DNA of 21,817 nt from a virus: positions 1 to 21,817 of the IMG/VR virus record IMGVR_UViG_3300020420_000069; one strand, written 5' to 3'. The position numbers and the translations under genes are program-made. The notes under the pieces were generated by a model, which searched no databases, was not told where the DNA came from, and was given only the letters and a program-made list of their open reading frames with translations. Positions 13,909 through 20,437 of this stretch are shown in pieces (positions within the stretch are counted from its first letter, which is position 1; every line of letters starts with the position of its first letter).

Positions 13909-14384
13909 TGACTGATGAAAATGAGGAAGTAACCACTAGGCAATCTCGTGAATCCGAGCAACACGCTAAAACGACTCGTAGACAACCATGGCGACCAGTA
14001 AGGAAGCTAGAAACCCCACCTCCACCAGAAGGATATGAATATCGTTGGATAAGAGAATCCATGCTGGGACAAGAGGATAGAGGTAACGTAAGTAGAAGAC
14101 TAAGAGAAGGTTATGAACTCGTAAGAGGTACTGATCTTCCCGCTGAATTTGAATTACCTACCATGGATTCTGGCAGACATATTGGTATTGTATATAACGA
14201 AGGTCTACTTTTAGCAAAAATACCTGTCGAGACTAAAAATGAACGTAATGCTTACTATGCTGACAAAAATCGTCAAGCAAAAGAAGCTTTGGACAATAAC
14301 ATGTTCAATGAAGCGAACAAAGAAGGTCGATATGTCAAGTACGATTCTGACCGTAGATCAAATGTTACTTTTGGAAAAAAGTAG
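13908..14384 (+). CDS. hypothetical head-operon protein, 158 aa
   Basis: A strong AAGGGAGG at 13893-13900 precedes an ATG that shares its first base with the scaffold stop. The N-terminus is charged and likely disordered (residues 1-40), followed by PPPPEGYEYRWIRESMLG and RRLREGYELVRGTDLP, a compact domain with aromatic and Arg residues. The C-terminus is helical and basic (ADKNRQAKEALDNNMF). I recall similar proteins beside the capsid genes of other marine phages but no known function. It may be a minor head or scaffold-associated protein. Confidence 0.7.
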   Translation: MTDENEEVTTRQSRESEQHAKTTRRQPWRPVRKLETPPPPEGYEYRWIRESMLGQEDRGNVSRRLREGYELVRGTDLPAEFELPTMDSGRHIGIVYNEGLLLAKIPVETKNERNAYYADKNRQAKEALDNNMFNEANKEGRYVKYDSDRRSNVTFGKK

Positions 14385-14409
14385 CACTCATTAAATAGGA
14401 GTAAATCTT

Positions 14410-14997
14410 ATGGCTAATAATGATAGTCCATTTGGCTTAAAACCTGTTCGTATGATGGGTGGTGCACCTTATTCTGGCGGTCAAAGCCGATACAGAATTG
14501 CAAGTGGAGCGACTACACCTATATTCCAAGGCGACTTAGTTACACAACTAACAGCTGGAGTTTTAGGTAGACACGCCGCAACTGGAACCGTTCCGATTGT
14601 CGGAGTGTTTAACGGAGTTTCTTACACTGACCCAACCACAGGCGAGCAAGTTTTTAAAAACTATTATCCGGGCAGTATTGCTGCTGCGGATATTATTGCA
14701 AGCGTAGTAGATGATCCCAATGTCGTTTTTGAAGTACAAGCAGATGCAGCAATGCCTGTAGCTGACTTATTCGGAAACTTCGACATCGTGGAAAATTCAC
14801 CCGTTGGCGACACTAAGTCTGGAAGATCGAACGCAGAACTAGATGTAGGTACAGGCGCAACAACAGCGACTTTACCTCTAAAAGCTATCGACATCTCTCA
14901 GGATCCCGATAACGATGATGTATCATCATCCAACACCAATGTACTATGTGTGATTCAGAATCACATCATGGGACAAAAAGGTGCTGGTTTAGCATAA
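14410..14997 (+). CDS. probable capsid-associated structural protein (decoration candidate)
   Basis: The gene lies just before the major capsid gene and has AGGAG at 14397-14401, eight bases before ATG 14410. The 195-residue protein starts NNDSPFGLKPVRMMGGAPYS and is rich in Gly, Ala, Thr and Asp with a beta-strand pattern throughout (GDLVTQLTAGVLGR, VPIVGVFNGVSYTD, VVFEVQADAAMPVADLFGNF). This is the composition of head decoration or minor capsid proteins of tailed phages. Similar openings occur in marine phage structural proteins, from memory. The name is based on position and composition, not on a diagnostic motif. Confidence 0.7.
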   Translation: MANNDSPFGLKPVRMMGGAPYSGGQSRYRIASGATTPIFQGDLVTQLTAGVLGRHAATGTVPIVGVFNGVSYTDPTTGEQVFKNYYPGSIAAADIIASVVDDPNVVFEVQADAAMPVADLFGNFDIVENSPVGDTKSGRSNAELDVGTGATTATLPLKAIDISQDPDNDDVSSSNTNVLCVIQNHIMGQKGAGLA

Positions 14998-15011
14998 GGA
15001 GTAAATAAATA

Positions 15012-15929
15012 ATGGCAATTTCAAGAGCACAACTCGCTAAAGAGTTAGAGCCTGGACTAAATTCTTTATTTGGACTTTCTTATGATGAATACGACAGCGA
15101 ATACCAAGAAATCTTCTCTATAGAAGATTCTGGTAGAGCTTTCGAAGAAGAAGTCCTAATTACTGGATTTGGCTCAGCACCAACTAAGTCCGAAGGTCAA
15201 GGAGTTAGCTTTGACAACGCAGCTGAAAGTTACAGCGCTAGATATACCCACGATACCGTGGCTTTAGCGTTTGCACTTACAGAAGAAGCAGTTGAAGATA
15301 ATCTTTATGATTCTTTGGGTAAACGATATGTTAAAGCACTAGCAAAATCTATGGCCAACACCAAAGAAGTTAAAGGTGCCGACGTATTAAATAATGCTTT
15401 TTCATCTAGTTTTCTAGGTGGAGATGGAAAATCTTTGATTGCAACAGATCACCCCTTAGCAGGTGGTGGTTCAGCTGCAAACAGAGCTACTTCAATGGCA
15501 GATTTAAACGAGACATCTTTAGAAGATGCGTTGATTGACATATCAACTTTCACTGATGATAAGGGATTAATTATCTCTGTCCAAGCTGACAAATTAATTG
15601 TACCCCCACAATTAGTTTTTGTTGCTGACAGAATACTTAATTCTCCACAAAGACCTGGCACAGCTGATAATGATATAAACGCAGTTAAGAACACAAATGT
15701 TCTTCCCGGCGGTTATTCAGTAAATCATTATCTTACTGATCCAGATGCTTTCTTCATCCTTACTTCTGTAACAGCGCAAGGAGAAGGTCTTAAAATGTTC
15801 CAAAGAACTGCGATGGAAACATCCATGGAACCAGACTTTGCTACTGGCAACATACGTTACAAAGCAAGAGAAAGATATTCATTTGGTTTCTCTGATTGGA
15901 GAGGAGTCTATGGATCGCAAGGTGCATAA
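15012..15929 (+). CDS. major capsid protein
   Basis: The 305-residue protein has the features of an HK97-fold coat protein of the Mu gpT-like kind: an N-terminal helical arm (RAQLAKELEPGLNSLFGL), a segment FEEEVLITGFGSAP, the helix EEAVEDNLYDSLGKRYVKAL, the loop ATDHPLAGGGS, and the C-terminal DPDAFFILT and FGFSDWRGVYG. Strong AAGGAG (14996-15001) lies ten bases before ATG 15012, in keeping with high expression. It is the last gene before a strong intrinsic terminator. Upstream neighbours are a co-chaperonin, a scaffold and a decoration candidate, a full head-assembly set. No protease is seen, so maturation by cleavage may not occur. Confidence 0.9.
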   Translation: MAISRAQLAKELEPGLNSLFGLSYDEYDSEYQEIFSIEDSGRAFEEEVLITGFGSAPTKSEGQGVSFDNAAESYSARYTHDTVALAFALTEEAVEDNLYDSLGKRYVKALAKSMANTKEVKGADVLNNAFSSSFLGGDGKSLIATDHPLAGGGSAANRATSMADLNETSLEDALIDISTFTDDKGLIISVQADKLIVPPQLVFVADRILNSPQRPGTADNDINAVKNTNVLPGGYSVNHYLTDPDAFFILTSVTAQGEGLKMFQRTAMETSMEPDFATGNIRYKARERYSFGFSDWRGVYGSQGA

Positions 15930-15972
15930 CACGAACTCGTAGTACAGTTTTTAACTCAGTATTACAAAAAGG

Positions 15973-15997
15973 AGGACTCGAAAGAGTCCTTTTTTTT
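15973..15997 (+). terminator. Rho-independent terminator after the major capsid gene
   Basis: AGGACTC (15973-15979) pairs with GAGTCCT (15984-15990) around a GAAA tetraloop, directly followed by a run of T (15990-15997). The geometry is that of a strong intrinsic terminator, 44 bases after the capsid stop codon. It ends the head operon. Confidence 0.92.
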
Positions 15998-15998
15998 A

Positions 15999-16026
15999 TT
16001 TACATAGTTGTATAATAATTTATAAT
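15999..16026 (+). promoter_or_regulatory. candidate sigma70-type promoter downstream of the terminator
   Basis: TTTACA (15999-16004) and TATAAT (16021-16026) are separated by 16 bases and lie 21 bases before the ATG at 16048. The first copy of the local repeat also contains TATAAT (16011-16016). The position just after a terminator supports a real promoter, but AT-rich DNA makes such matches frequent. Confidence 0.45.
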
Positions 16027-16040
16027 AATTTATAAAATAT
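16011..16040 (+). repeat. 10-base AT tandem repeat
   Basis: TATAATAATT is present twice in a row (16011-16030), followed by the degenerate TATAAAATAT. It overlaps the candidate promoter and would be easy to melt. Confidence 0.7.
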
Positions 16041-16047
16041 TGTAAAG

Positions 16048-16290
16048 ATGAAAAATTTATACGACAAATCAGCTGCCCATGAAGCAATCACTGATGTGGG
16101 TGTTGGGTTTTTTATGGCTTTTCCTGTAGCTTTAGCGGTTTTATCTCTATCTACTTGGATGGGCTTGAGTATAACTACTACAGCTGTGTTTCAAACTATA
16201 GTATTTACTTTGGTTTCTTTACTGAGAAAATATTTTGTCAGAGTGCATTTCAAAAAAACCAATGGTGAATATAAAAAAAAACATAGTTAA
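16048..16290 (+). CDS. small two-helix membrane protein, moron-like, 80 aa
   Basis: Two hydrophobic segments (VGVGFFMAFPVALAVLSLST and ITTTAVFQTIVFTLVSLL) are followed by a basic tail (RKYFVRVHFKKTNGEYKKK), so both ends are probably cytoplasmic. The gene is isolated in the head region: a terminator and candidate promoter precede it and the next structural gene has its own leader. That is the setting of a moron, an extra gene with its own signals. The sequence resembles small membrane proteins found in other marine phages, from memory, but the function is unknown. Superinfection control or a host-membrane effect are options I cannot test here. Confidence 0.7.
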   Translation: MKNLYDKSAAHEAITDVGVGFFMAFPVALAVLSLSTWMGLSITTTAVFQTIVFTLVSLLRKYFVRVHFKKTNGEYKKKHS

Positions 16291-16366
16291 CTTCATATAT
16301 CAAATAAAAAAAAACTCATATATAATCTTATTACTAGGATTTTTTTTAACTTGTTCTATCAACTGA
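16262..16366 (+). CDS. possible 34-residue membrane/lipoprotein-like peptide
   Basis: ATG 16262 opens a frame of 34 codons that overlaps the end of the previous gene and closes at TGA 16364-16366. It reads as a basic arm (NIKKNIVNFIYQIKKN) followed by a hydrophobic stretch and Cys near the end (SYIILLLGFFLTCSIN), a plan like small lysis or lipoprotein-signal peptides. The residues before Cys (F-L-T) are not a canonical lipobox. No ribosome site is evident and the DNA is very AT-rich, so chance is a serious alternative. Confidence 0.2.
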   Translation: MVNIKKNIVNFIYQIKKNSYIILLLGFFLTCSIN

Positions 16367-16409
16367 CCTAGCAGACAAGCCAAGATGATAGGGCTTATTC
16401 TCTTGGAGG
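16350..16409 (+). promoter_or_regulatory. structured leader with mutually exclusive helices and ribosome site
   Basis: Three short perfect inverted repeats overlap in use: CTTGT (16350-16354) with ACAAG (16375-16379), CTATCA (16356-16361) with TGATAG (16386-16391), and AAGCC (16377-16381) with GGCTT (16392-16396). The first and third share bases, and the second and third cross each other, so they cannot all form together. A strong GGAGGG (16404-16409) follows, five bases before ATG 16415. This could modulate translation of the next gene. The helices are short and the case is tentative. Confidence 0.3.
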
Positions 16410-16414
16410 GAATT

Positions 16415-16906
16415 ATGGCAAAATCAACCTTTAGTGGACCAATAAGGTCAAAAGCAGGTATTTTTAACGCGGGAAATGATAGTGTTGTTAGCTTAACAGC
16501 AGACACAACTTTAACAGTGGACAATCACGCAGGAAGAATATTAGCTTGTAATGACGCTGACGGTAAATTTACTTTACCAACTATTCTAGCGTCTGCATTA
16601 CGTCTCGAGTTAAACAATTTAGGAGCTACTTACACTTTCTTTATAGAAACAGCAGCAACTGATCTTGACATTAAAACTGATGGTACAGATAAATTTGTTG
16701 GTGGTCTTTATTCTGGTAAAGATGACTCAACTGGTAAAACTTTTATTTCAGGTGCATCCAACGATGTTATTACTTTAAACGGTAGTACCAAAGGTGGATT
16801 AGCGGGAAGTATTATCAGAGTAACAGCTATCGCTGATAATAAATATGCTGTCGAAGGTATAATTTTAGGCTCAGGTACTATAGTTACACCATTTGCTGAC
16901 GCATAA
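16415..16906 (+). CDS. probable virion structural protein, 163 aa
   Basis: GGAGGG at 16404-16409 fixes ATG 16415; an in-frame ATG at 16385 has no ribosome site. The protein starts MAKSTFSGPIRSKAGIFN and is rich in Thr, Ser, Gly, Ala and Asp with many short beta strands (LTADTTLTVDNHAGRIL, TYTFFIETAATDLDIKTDG, AGSIIRVTAIADNKYAVEG). This is the composition of capsid decoration or head-fibre domains. It resembles structural proteins of marine podoviruses from memory. It lacks a recognised motif; the strong ribosome site and position among structural genes support an abundant virion component. Confidence 0.65.
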   Translation: MAKSTFSGPIRSKAGIFNAGNDSVVSLTADTTLTVDNHAGRILACNDADGKFTLPTILASALRLELNNLGATYTFFIETAATDLDIKTDGTDKFVGGLYSGKDDSTGKTFISGASNDVITLNGSTKGGLAGSIIRVTAIADNKYAVEGIILGSGTIVTPFADA

Positions 16907-16918
16907 TAGGAGTTAATT

Positions 16919-17320
16919 ATGGCTGATACAGTAACAAGTCAGACAATACAAGATGGTGAGCGAGTTGCCGTGCTTAAATTTACTAATGAAAGTGATGGCA
17001 CAGGCGAAGCAGCAGTAAAAAAAGTAGATGTTTCGGCCTTGACTACTAATAGTCGAGGCGAAGCATGCACTTCTGTATCTATAGCTAGAATATATTGGGC
17101 ATGTCGAGGCATGGGTGTTGATATTGAATTTGACGCTACCACCAACGTACTAGCAACCACTTTACCAGCTGATAGCACTGGCGATGAATATTATGATTTA
17201 TTTTCTGGTATTCCGAACAATGCTGGCAGTGGGGTAACTGGTGATATAGATTTTACTACCATAGGCCATAGCAATGGCGATGCTTACTCCATCATATTGG
17301 TTTTGAATAAAAACTTTTAA
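16919..17320 (+). CDS. probable virion structural protein, 133 aa
   Basis: AGGAG (16908-16912) lies six bases before ATG 16919, and the gene follows its neighbour by 12 bases. The sequence is beta-rich and polar, with QDGERVAVLKFTNESDGTGE and a hydrophobic end DAYSIILVLNKNF. The pattern of a small jelly-roll-like domain, with a small set of Cys (ACTS, WACRG), suggests a capsid or tail accessory protein. I know no named family for it. Its neighbours are structural, which is the main support. Confidence 0.6.
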   Translation: MADTVTSQTIQDGERVAVLKFTNESDGTGEAAVKKVDVSALTTNSRGEACTSVSIARIYWACRGMGVDIEFDATTNVLATTLPADSTGDEYYDLFSGIPNNAGSGVTGDIDFTTIGHSNGDAYSIILVLNKNF

Positions 17321-17322
17321 GT

Positions 17323-17616
17323 GTGGCTGACACAAGTGATGTAAAAAGACTTCCTAGCGGTAGGCTTTCTTATCGTGGGGAGACTTTTTCTGGTTACAAC
17401 AAGCAGAAAAGAACACCTGGTGGTAACAAAAAATTTGCGGTACTAGCAAAAAAGGGCGACCAGATTAAGATTGTCAGATATGGCGATCCAAACTTGTCGA
17501 TAAAAAAAGATCAACCAAAAAGGCGCAAATCATTTCGAGCTAGACATGGCTGTGATGCTGTGGAAAAAAAGAAAGATGTGTTTGCTGCTTCTTATTGGTC
17601 TTGTAAAAACTGGTAA
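17323..17616 (+). CDS. small basic phage protein with C-terminal Cys/Trp motif, 97 aa
   Basis: The gene begins with GTG 17323, two bases after the previous stop; no in-frame ATG is available. It is strongly basic. The C-terminal half shows KKFAVLAKKGDQIKIVRYGD, then RRKSFRARHGCDAVEKKKDV and YWSCKNW. The combination FRARH-x-C with a final YWSCK-x-W recurs in small proteins of other marine phages, as I recall, and looks like a compact domain that could bind metal or nucleic acid through its two cysteines and histidine. Function unknown. It is the first of four consecutive small basic proteins. Confidence 0.7.
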   Translation: MADTSDVKRLPSGRLSYRGETFSGYNKQKRTPGGNKKFAVLAKKGDQIKIVRYGDPNLSIKKDQPKRRKSFRARHGCDAVEKKKDVFAASYWSCKNW

Positions 17617-17622
17617 ATTATT

Positions 17623-18075
17623 ATGGCAAAACAAAAAATTAAAAAAGTTATCAAAGGTTTAGAAAAAGCTAGTAGAACACATGCTAGTCAAGCTAAAACT
17701 CTGAAATCAATAAAAATGAAAGAAGGCGGAAGTGTGCCATCTAACGTAGCAAACCCAGCTTTGTATAAAAAAGCGAAGGCTAAAGCTAAGGCTAAATTTG
17801 ATGTGTTTCCAAGTGCTTATGCTTCTGGTTACATGGTTCAAGAATACAAACGCATGGGCGGTAAATATAAAGGCACCAAAAAAGCTGAAGGTGGAGAAGT
17901 TAAAAAAGACTTAAAACCTATACCAACTGGCAATAAGGGACTAAAAAAACTGCCTACGCAAGTAAGAAACAAAATGGGTTTTATGAAAAGCGGTGGTGCA
18001 GTCATGGTTCAAGCTCGTGGTTGTGGTGCCATCATGCCCGGTAAACAAAAAATGACTAAAGTGCCAAGAAGCTAA
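17623..18075 (+). CDS. basic Lys/Gly-rich protein with PSAYASGYMVQEYK motif, 150 aa
   Basis: The protein is very basic. A helical, Lys/Ala-rich part (KKAKAKAKAKFD) leads to the motif PSAYASGYMVQEYKRMGGKY (about residues 66-85), which I recall from small proteins of marine phages. Three short K-x-GG-x-hydrophobic units flank it (KEGGSV, AEGGEV, KSGGAV), a motif shared with the next two genes. No ribosome site is visible before ATG 17623. The cluster position between structural genes suggests a virion or DNA-associated role; function is unknown. Confidence 0.65.
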   Translation: MAKQKIKKVIKGLEKASRTHASQAKTLKSIKMKEGGSVPSNVANPALYKKAKAKAKAKFDVFPSAYASGYMVQEYKRMGGKYKGTKKAEGGEVKKDLKPIPTGNKGLKKLPTQVRNKMGFMKSGGAVMVQARGCGAIMPGKQKMTKVPRS

Positions 18076-18383
18076 TGTCTTTAAAAACTTGGTTTGGAAA
18101 AGGCTCAAAAGGCGATTGGGTAGACATAGGTGCGCCCAAAAAAGATGGTAAGTTTCAAGCTTGTGGTCGCTCAAAAGCCAAAGGTAGTGGTAGAAAGTAC
18201 CCTAAATGTGTGCCTAGATCTCAAGCAAAAAACATGACGAAAGGACAAATTACGTCTGCTGTCAAAAGAAAAAGAGCGAAAGCGCAGGGTGTTGGTGGCA
18301 AACCAACTAATGTAAAAACTTTTGTGGCAAAAGGTGGTATTATAAAAAACAAATCCAACATGGGTTTATACGGAAGGAGATAA
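18075..18383 (+). CDS. basic small protein with W-x-x-I-G and Cys motifs, 102 aa
   Basis: The start overlaps the previous stop (TAATG). Sequence runs WFGKGSKGDWVDIGAPKKDG, then CGRSKAKGSGRKYPKCVP, then MTKGQITSAVKRKRAKAQG. Two cysteines sit in the middle of a Lys/Arg-rich stretch. The C-terminal tail FVAKGGIIKNKSNMGLYGRR contains the K-GG-hydrophobic unit and ends in GLYG followed by basic residues, like the end of the next protein. The first part resembles a domain found in other marine phage proteins, as I recall. Function is unknown; nucleic acid or capsid interior binding would fit the charge. Confidence 0.65.
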   Translation: MSLKTWFGKGSKGDWVDIGAPKKDGKFQACGRSKAKGSGRKYPKCVPRSQAKNMTKGQITSAVKRKRAKAQGVGGKPTNVKTFVAKGGIIKNKSNMGLYGRR

Positions 18384-18385
18384 TT

Positions 18386-18529
18386 ATGAAAGGTCGTAAA
18401 TATATGGCAAGAGGTGGCGCTATGAAGGGCACGAAAGGCATGGCCAAAGGCGGTGCTATGAAAGGCACTAAAGGTATGGCTATGGGTGGTGCAATGAAGG
18501 GCACCAAGTACATGGCTATGGGTGGTGCA
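18386..18529 (+). repeat. four in-frame 36-base tandem repeats
   Basis: Units start at 18386, 18422, 18458 and 18494, each beginning ATGAA[AG]GG and encoding M-K-G-[RT]-K-[YG]-M-A-[RKM]-G-G-A. Differences between the units are mostly at third codon positions. Copy number could change by slippage or recombination. Confidence 0.9.
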
Positions 18530-18724
18530 GCTCGTGCTGAAATGCAAGCTAATCCGGGCATAGGCAAAATGCCAAACTCAGTGATGTCAGCTTTGATGGG
18601 CGAAGGCACTAGAGTACAAGGTCAAACACCTATGTTAAAAAAAGCAAAAGGTATGGCTAAAGGCGGTTCTATAAAAGGGACTAAAGGCAAGGCTAAAGGT
18701 GGTCGCGGACTGTACGGTAAATAA
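18386..18724 (+). CDS. Met/Gly/Lys-rich tandem-repeat protein, 112 aa
   Basis: AAGGAGA (18374-18380) precedes ATG 18386. The first 48 residues are four 12-residue repeats of the form M-K-G-x-K-x-M-A-x-G-G-A, followed by a non-repeated segment (AARAEMQANPGIGKMPNSVM) and a final degenerate repeat (KAKGMAKGGSIKGTKGKAKGG), ending GLYGK. The composition is nearly all Met, Lys, Gly, Ala and Thr, with no acidic residues in the repeats. Such a chain is expected to be disordered or to form an amphipathic fibre; it may condense nucleic acid or coat a membrane. The repeat is at the DNA level too. Function is unknown. Confidence 0.65.
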   Translation: MKGRKYMARGGAMKGTKGMAKGGAMKGTKGMAMGGAMKGTKYMAMGGAARAEMQANPGIGKMPNSVMSALMGEGTRVQGQTPMLKKAKGMAKGGSIKGTKGKAKGGRGLYGK

Positions 18725-18742
18725 ATAAACTAATTAAATATT

Positions 18743-19441
18743 GTGGCATATTTAATCTCTAACATACCTCAGTTTAAGTGTTGGGTGCGTAAAGAATTTA
18801 CCGCTAACCATCAAAAATATCATGGCGAGTATCTACACGCCTTAGTTTTTGCAGTAAACACTTTGCCAGACAGATCGCTTTCCTTCCAAGTGGTCTTTAC
18901 TGGTTGCGAAACAGATTTTGAAGATTATCCAGATGAAAACATACACGGTGGCGCTATGTGGGCTAGGATGCCCATACAAGCTCTTATAGCCGATATTCCC
19001 TTAGCAGAGTGGCCAGAACCTATGGAAGACCATTTAGCACAACCATGGGACTGTTTGAGCCATCATCACTCGGTTATAACCATGGATAGGGTTAGTAGCT
19101 CACCTTGGAAATGTAAAATTGGTGGAGAATGGCATATAGGTAAGTATTTATTCACGGTTGATTACACAGAACACTCTATTGCTGACGATCCCGCTCAACA
19201 TAAACAATCACATGTGTTATATTTAACTGACGCTGACGAGTTTACAGGCAACTTTGTCGCTTTACCTAACAACAGAGTTAGAGCAACAAATCCTGCATTG
19301 TGGCGAGTTGGCGAAGGTGCACCAGATTTTATGCCTTCGCAATGGACTCACTCAGCAGAACAACATGAGAGCTATATGGATCCTGAAATAACTTTCAACA
19401 ATCTATACGCTCAAGAGGAACAACAAGATGGCGACGAGTAG
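18743..19441 (+). CDS. conserved phage protein of unknown function, 232 aa
   Basis: The gene starts with GTG 18743; the encoded opening (V)AYLISNIPQFKCWVRKEF looks like a complete N-terminus, and no ATG lies near. The protein is rich in Trp, His, Pro and Asp and looks globular, with a beta-rich part (ALVFAVNTLPDRSLSFQVVF), a His cluster (SHHHSVI) and a conserved-looking C-terminal segment (PNNRVRATNPALWRVGEGAP, DFMPSQWTHSAEQHES). I recall homologues beside tail genes in marine podoviruses but no function. It overlaps the next gene by 14 bases. It may be a tail or neck component or an enzyme; its His and Asp content leaves metal binding possible. Confidence 0.7.
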   Translation: MAYLISNIPQFKCWVRKEFTANHQKYHGEYLHALVFAVNTLPDRSLSFQVVFTGCETDFEDYPDENIHGGAMWARMPIQALIADIPLAEWPEPMEDHLAQPWDCLSHHHSVITMDRVSSSPWKCKIGGEWHIGKYLFTVDYTEHSIADDPAQHKQSHVLYLTDADEFTGNFVALPNNRVRATNPALWRVGEGAPDFMPSQWTHSAEQHESYMDPEITFNNLYAQEEQQDGDE

Positions 19442-20123
19442 TAGTAAAAATTTTGAACCAGATGTAGCAGAATACATAGAGGAGGCTTTTGAGCGTTGTG
19501 GTATTGAATTGCGCACCGGGTATGACTTAAAAAGTGCCACTAGAAGTTTGAATATTATGCTTGCAGAGTGGGCAAACAGAGGTTTGAATCAATGGACTAT
19601 TGCACAAAAATCAGTTGCAATGGTTTCTGGAACTGCTACTTACAATATAGACAGTACCAATGCGACAGCTCCAATAGATGTCTTAGATGTTTTTATTAGA
19701 ACAACTGAAGGTAGTGATACTACCGATATACCTATGACTCGTTTGAGTAGAGCTGAATATGCTCATGTCACTACAAAAACAAGCACAGGTAAACCAAATC
19801 AATTTTTTATCAATAAACAAGTTACACCTACTATAACGGTTTGGCCTACGCCAGACGTATCTAGCACTTATACGGTATTTATGAATGTTTTGACAAGAAT
19901 GGACGATGCCGATGCAGCTACAAATACTTTAGAAATACCTTTTAGATTTTATCCTTGTTTGACAGCAGGTTTAGCTTATTACTTGTCTATGAAGAAAAAC
20001 CCACAACTGACAGCACAATTAAAAGTTATTTATGACGAGGAGTTTGAAAGAGCTCTTTCACAAGATGAGGATAGGTCATCTTTCAGAGTTACACCAGATT
20101 TAAGGAGTTATAACAATATCTAA
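19428..20123 (+). CDS. head-to-tail adaptor-like protein (P22 gp4-type)
   Basis: Adaptor proteins bind below the portal and close the head to the tail. The sequence shows an N-terminal helical bundle with AEYIEEAFERCGIELRTGY and TRSLNIMLAEWANRGLNQW (about 10-55), then a beta-rich middle (YNIDSTNATAPIDVLDVFI and FFINKQVTPTITVWPTPDV) and C-terminal helices (FRFYPCLTAGLAYYLSMKKN). The 'LN-x-ML-x-EW-x-x-x-G' helix followed by a sandwich of strands is characteristic of the gp4-like tail accessory factor group. The length of 231 residues is somewhat above P22 gp4. It begins within the last codons of the upstream gene. The call rests on pattern and place. Confidence 0.75.
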   Translation: MATSSSKNFEPDVAEYIEEAFERCGIELRTGYDLKSATRSLNIMLAEWANRGLNQWTIAQKSVAMVSGTATYNIDSTNATAPIDVLDVFIRTTEGSDTTDIPMTRLSRAEYAHVTTKTSTGKPNQFFINKQVTPTITVWPTPDVSSTYTVFMNVLTRMDDADAATNTLEIPFRFYPCLTAGLAYYLSMKKNPQLTAQLKVIYDEEFERALSQDEDRSSFRVTPDLRSYNNI

Positions 20124-20437
20124 TGGCTTTTGCTTCAAACAAAAACGCTTATGGTATCTGCGACATATCTGGTTTTCGTTATAAGTTAAAAGATATGAAA
20201 AAAACATGGGACGGTTTGTTAGTTGGTCCAGATCAATGGGATGCAAAACATCCACAGCTTATGCCCAAGCCATCACGAGTTGATCCACAAGCTATTAAAG
20301 ATGCAAGAGTAGACGTTAAAGACGACAACACAGCGTTTTTGGTATACAGCAATACTGGTAATGGTAAATTAGGTGCTGTTTTAACAACTTTTAGTGTGAC
20401 AACAAATATTGGCACAGTTACAATAACAACAACATGA
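20123..20437 (+). CDS. small neck or tail protein, 104 aa
   Basis: The start shares a base with the previous stop (TAATG) and its end overlaps the next start (ATGA). The sequence shows AYGICDISGFRYKLKDMKKT and WDGLLVGPDQWDAKHPQLMP, a motif pair I have seen in small proteins of marine phages, then a polar C-terminus with a beta pattern (VLTTFSVTTNIGTVTITTT). The Cys-Asp and GFRY region could be a small fold. Its position between two adaptor-like genes suggests a neck or tail-assembly role; this is inferred. Confidence 0.65.
   Translation: MAFASNKNAYGICDISGFRYKLKDMKKTWDGLLVGPDQWDAKHPQLMPKPSRVDPQAIKDARVDVKDDNTAFLVYSNTGNGKLGAVLTTFSVTTNIGTVTITTT

Noticed and set aside
16338-16350. T-run as a second intrinsic terminator.
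   Set aside because: There is no GC-rich stem before the T-run; only A/T pairing with a distant A-run is possible.
18386-18529. 36-base repeats as a possible CRISPR array.
   Set aside because: The units are directly adjacent without spacers, in frame, and code for a regular peptide.
18221-18609. Two open frames on the minus strand across the repeat gene.
   Set aside because: They are shadows of the tandem repeat on the + strand; their products are His/Pro/Ala low-complexity text with no ribosome site.
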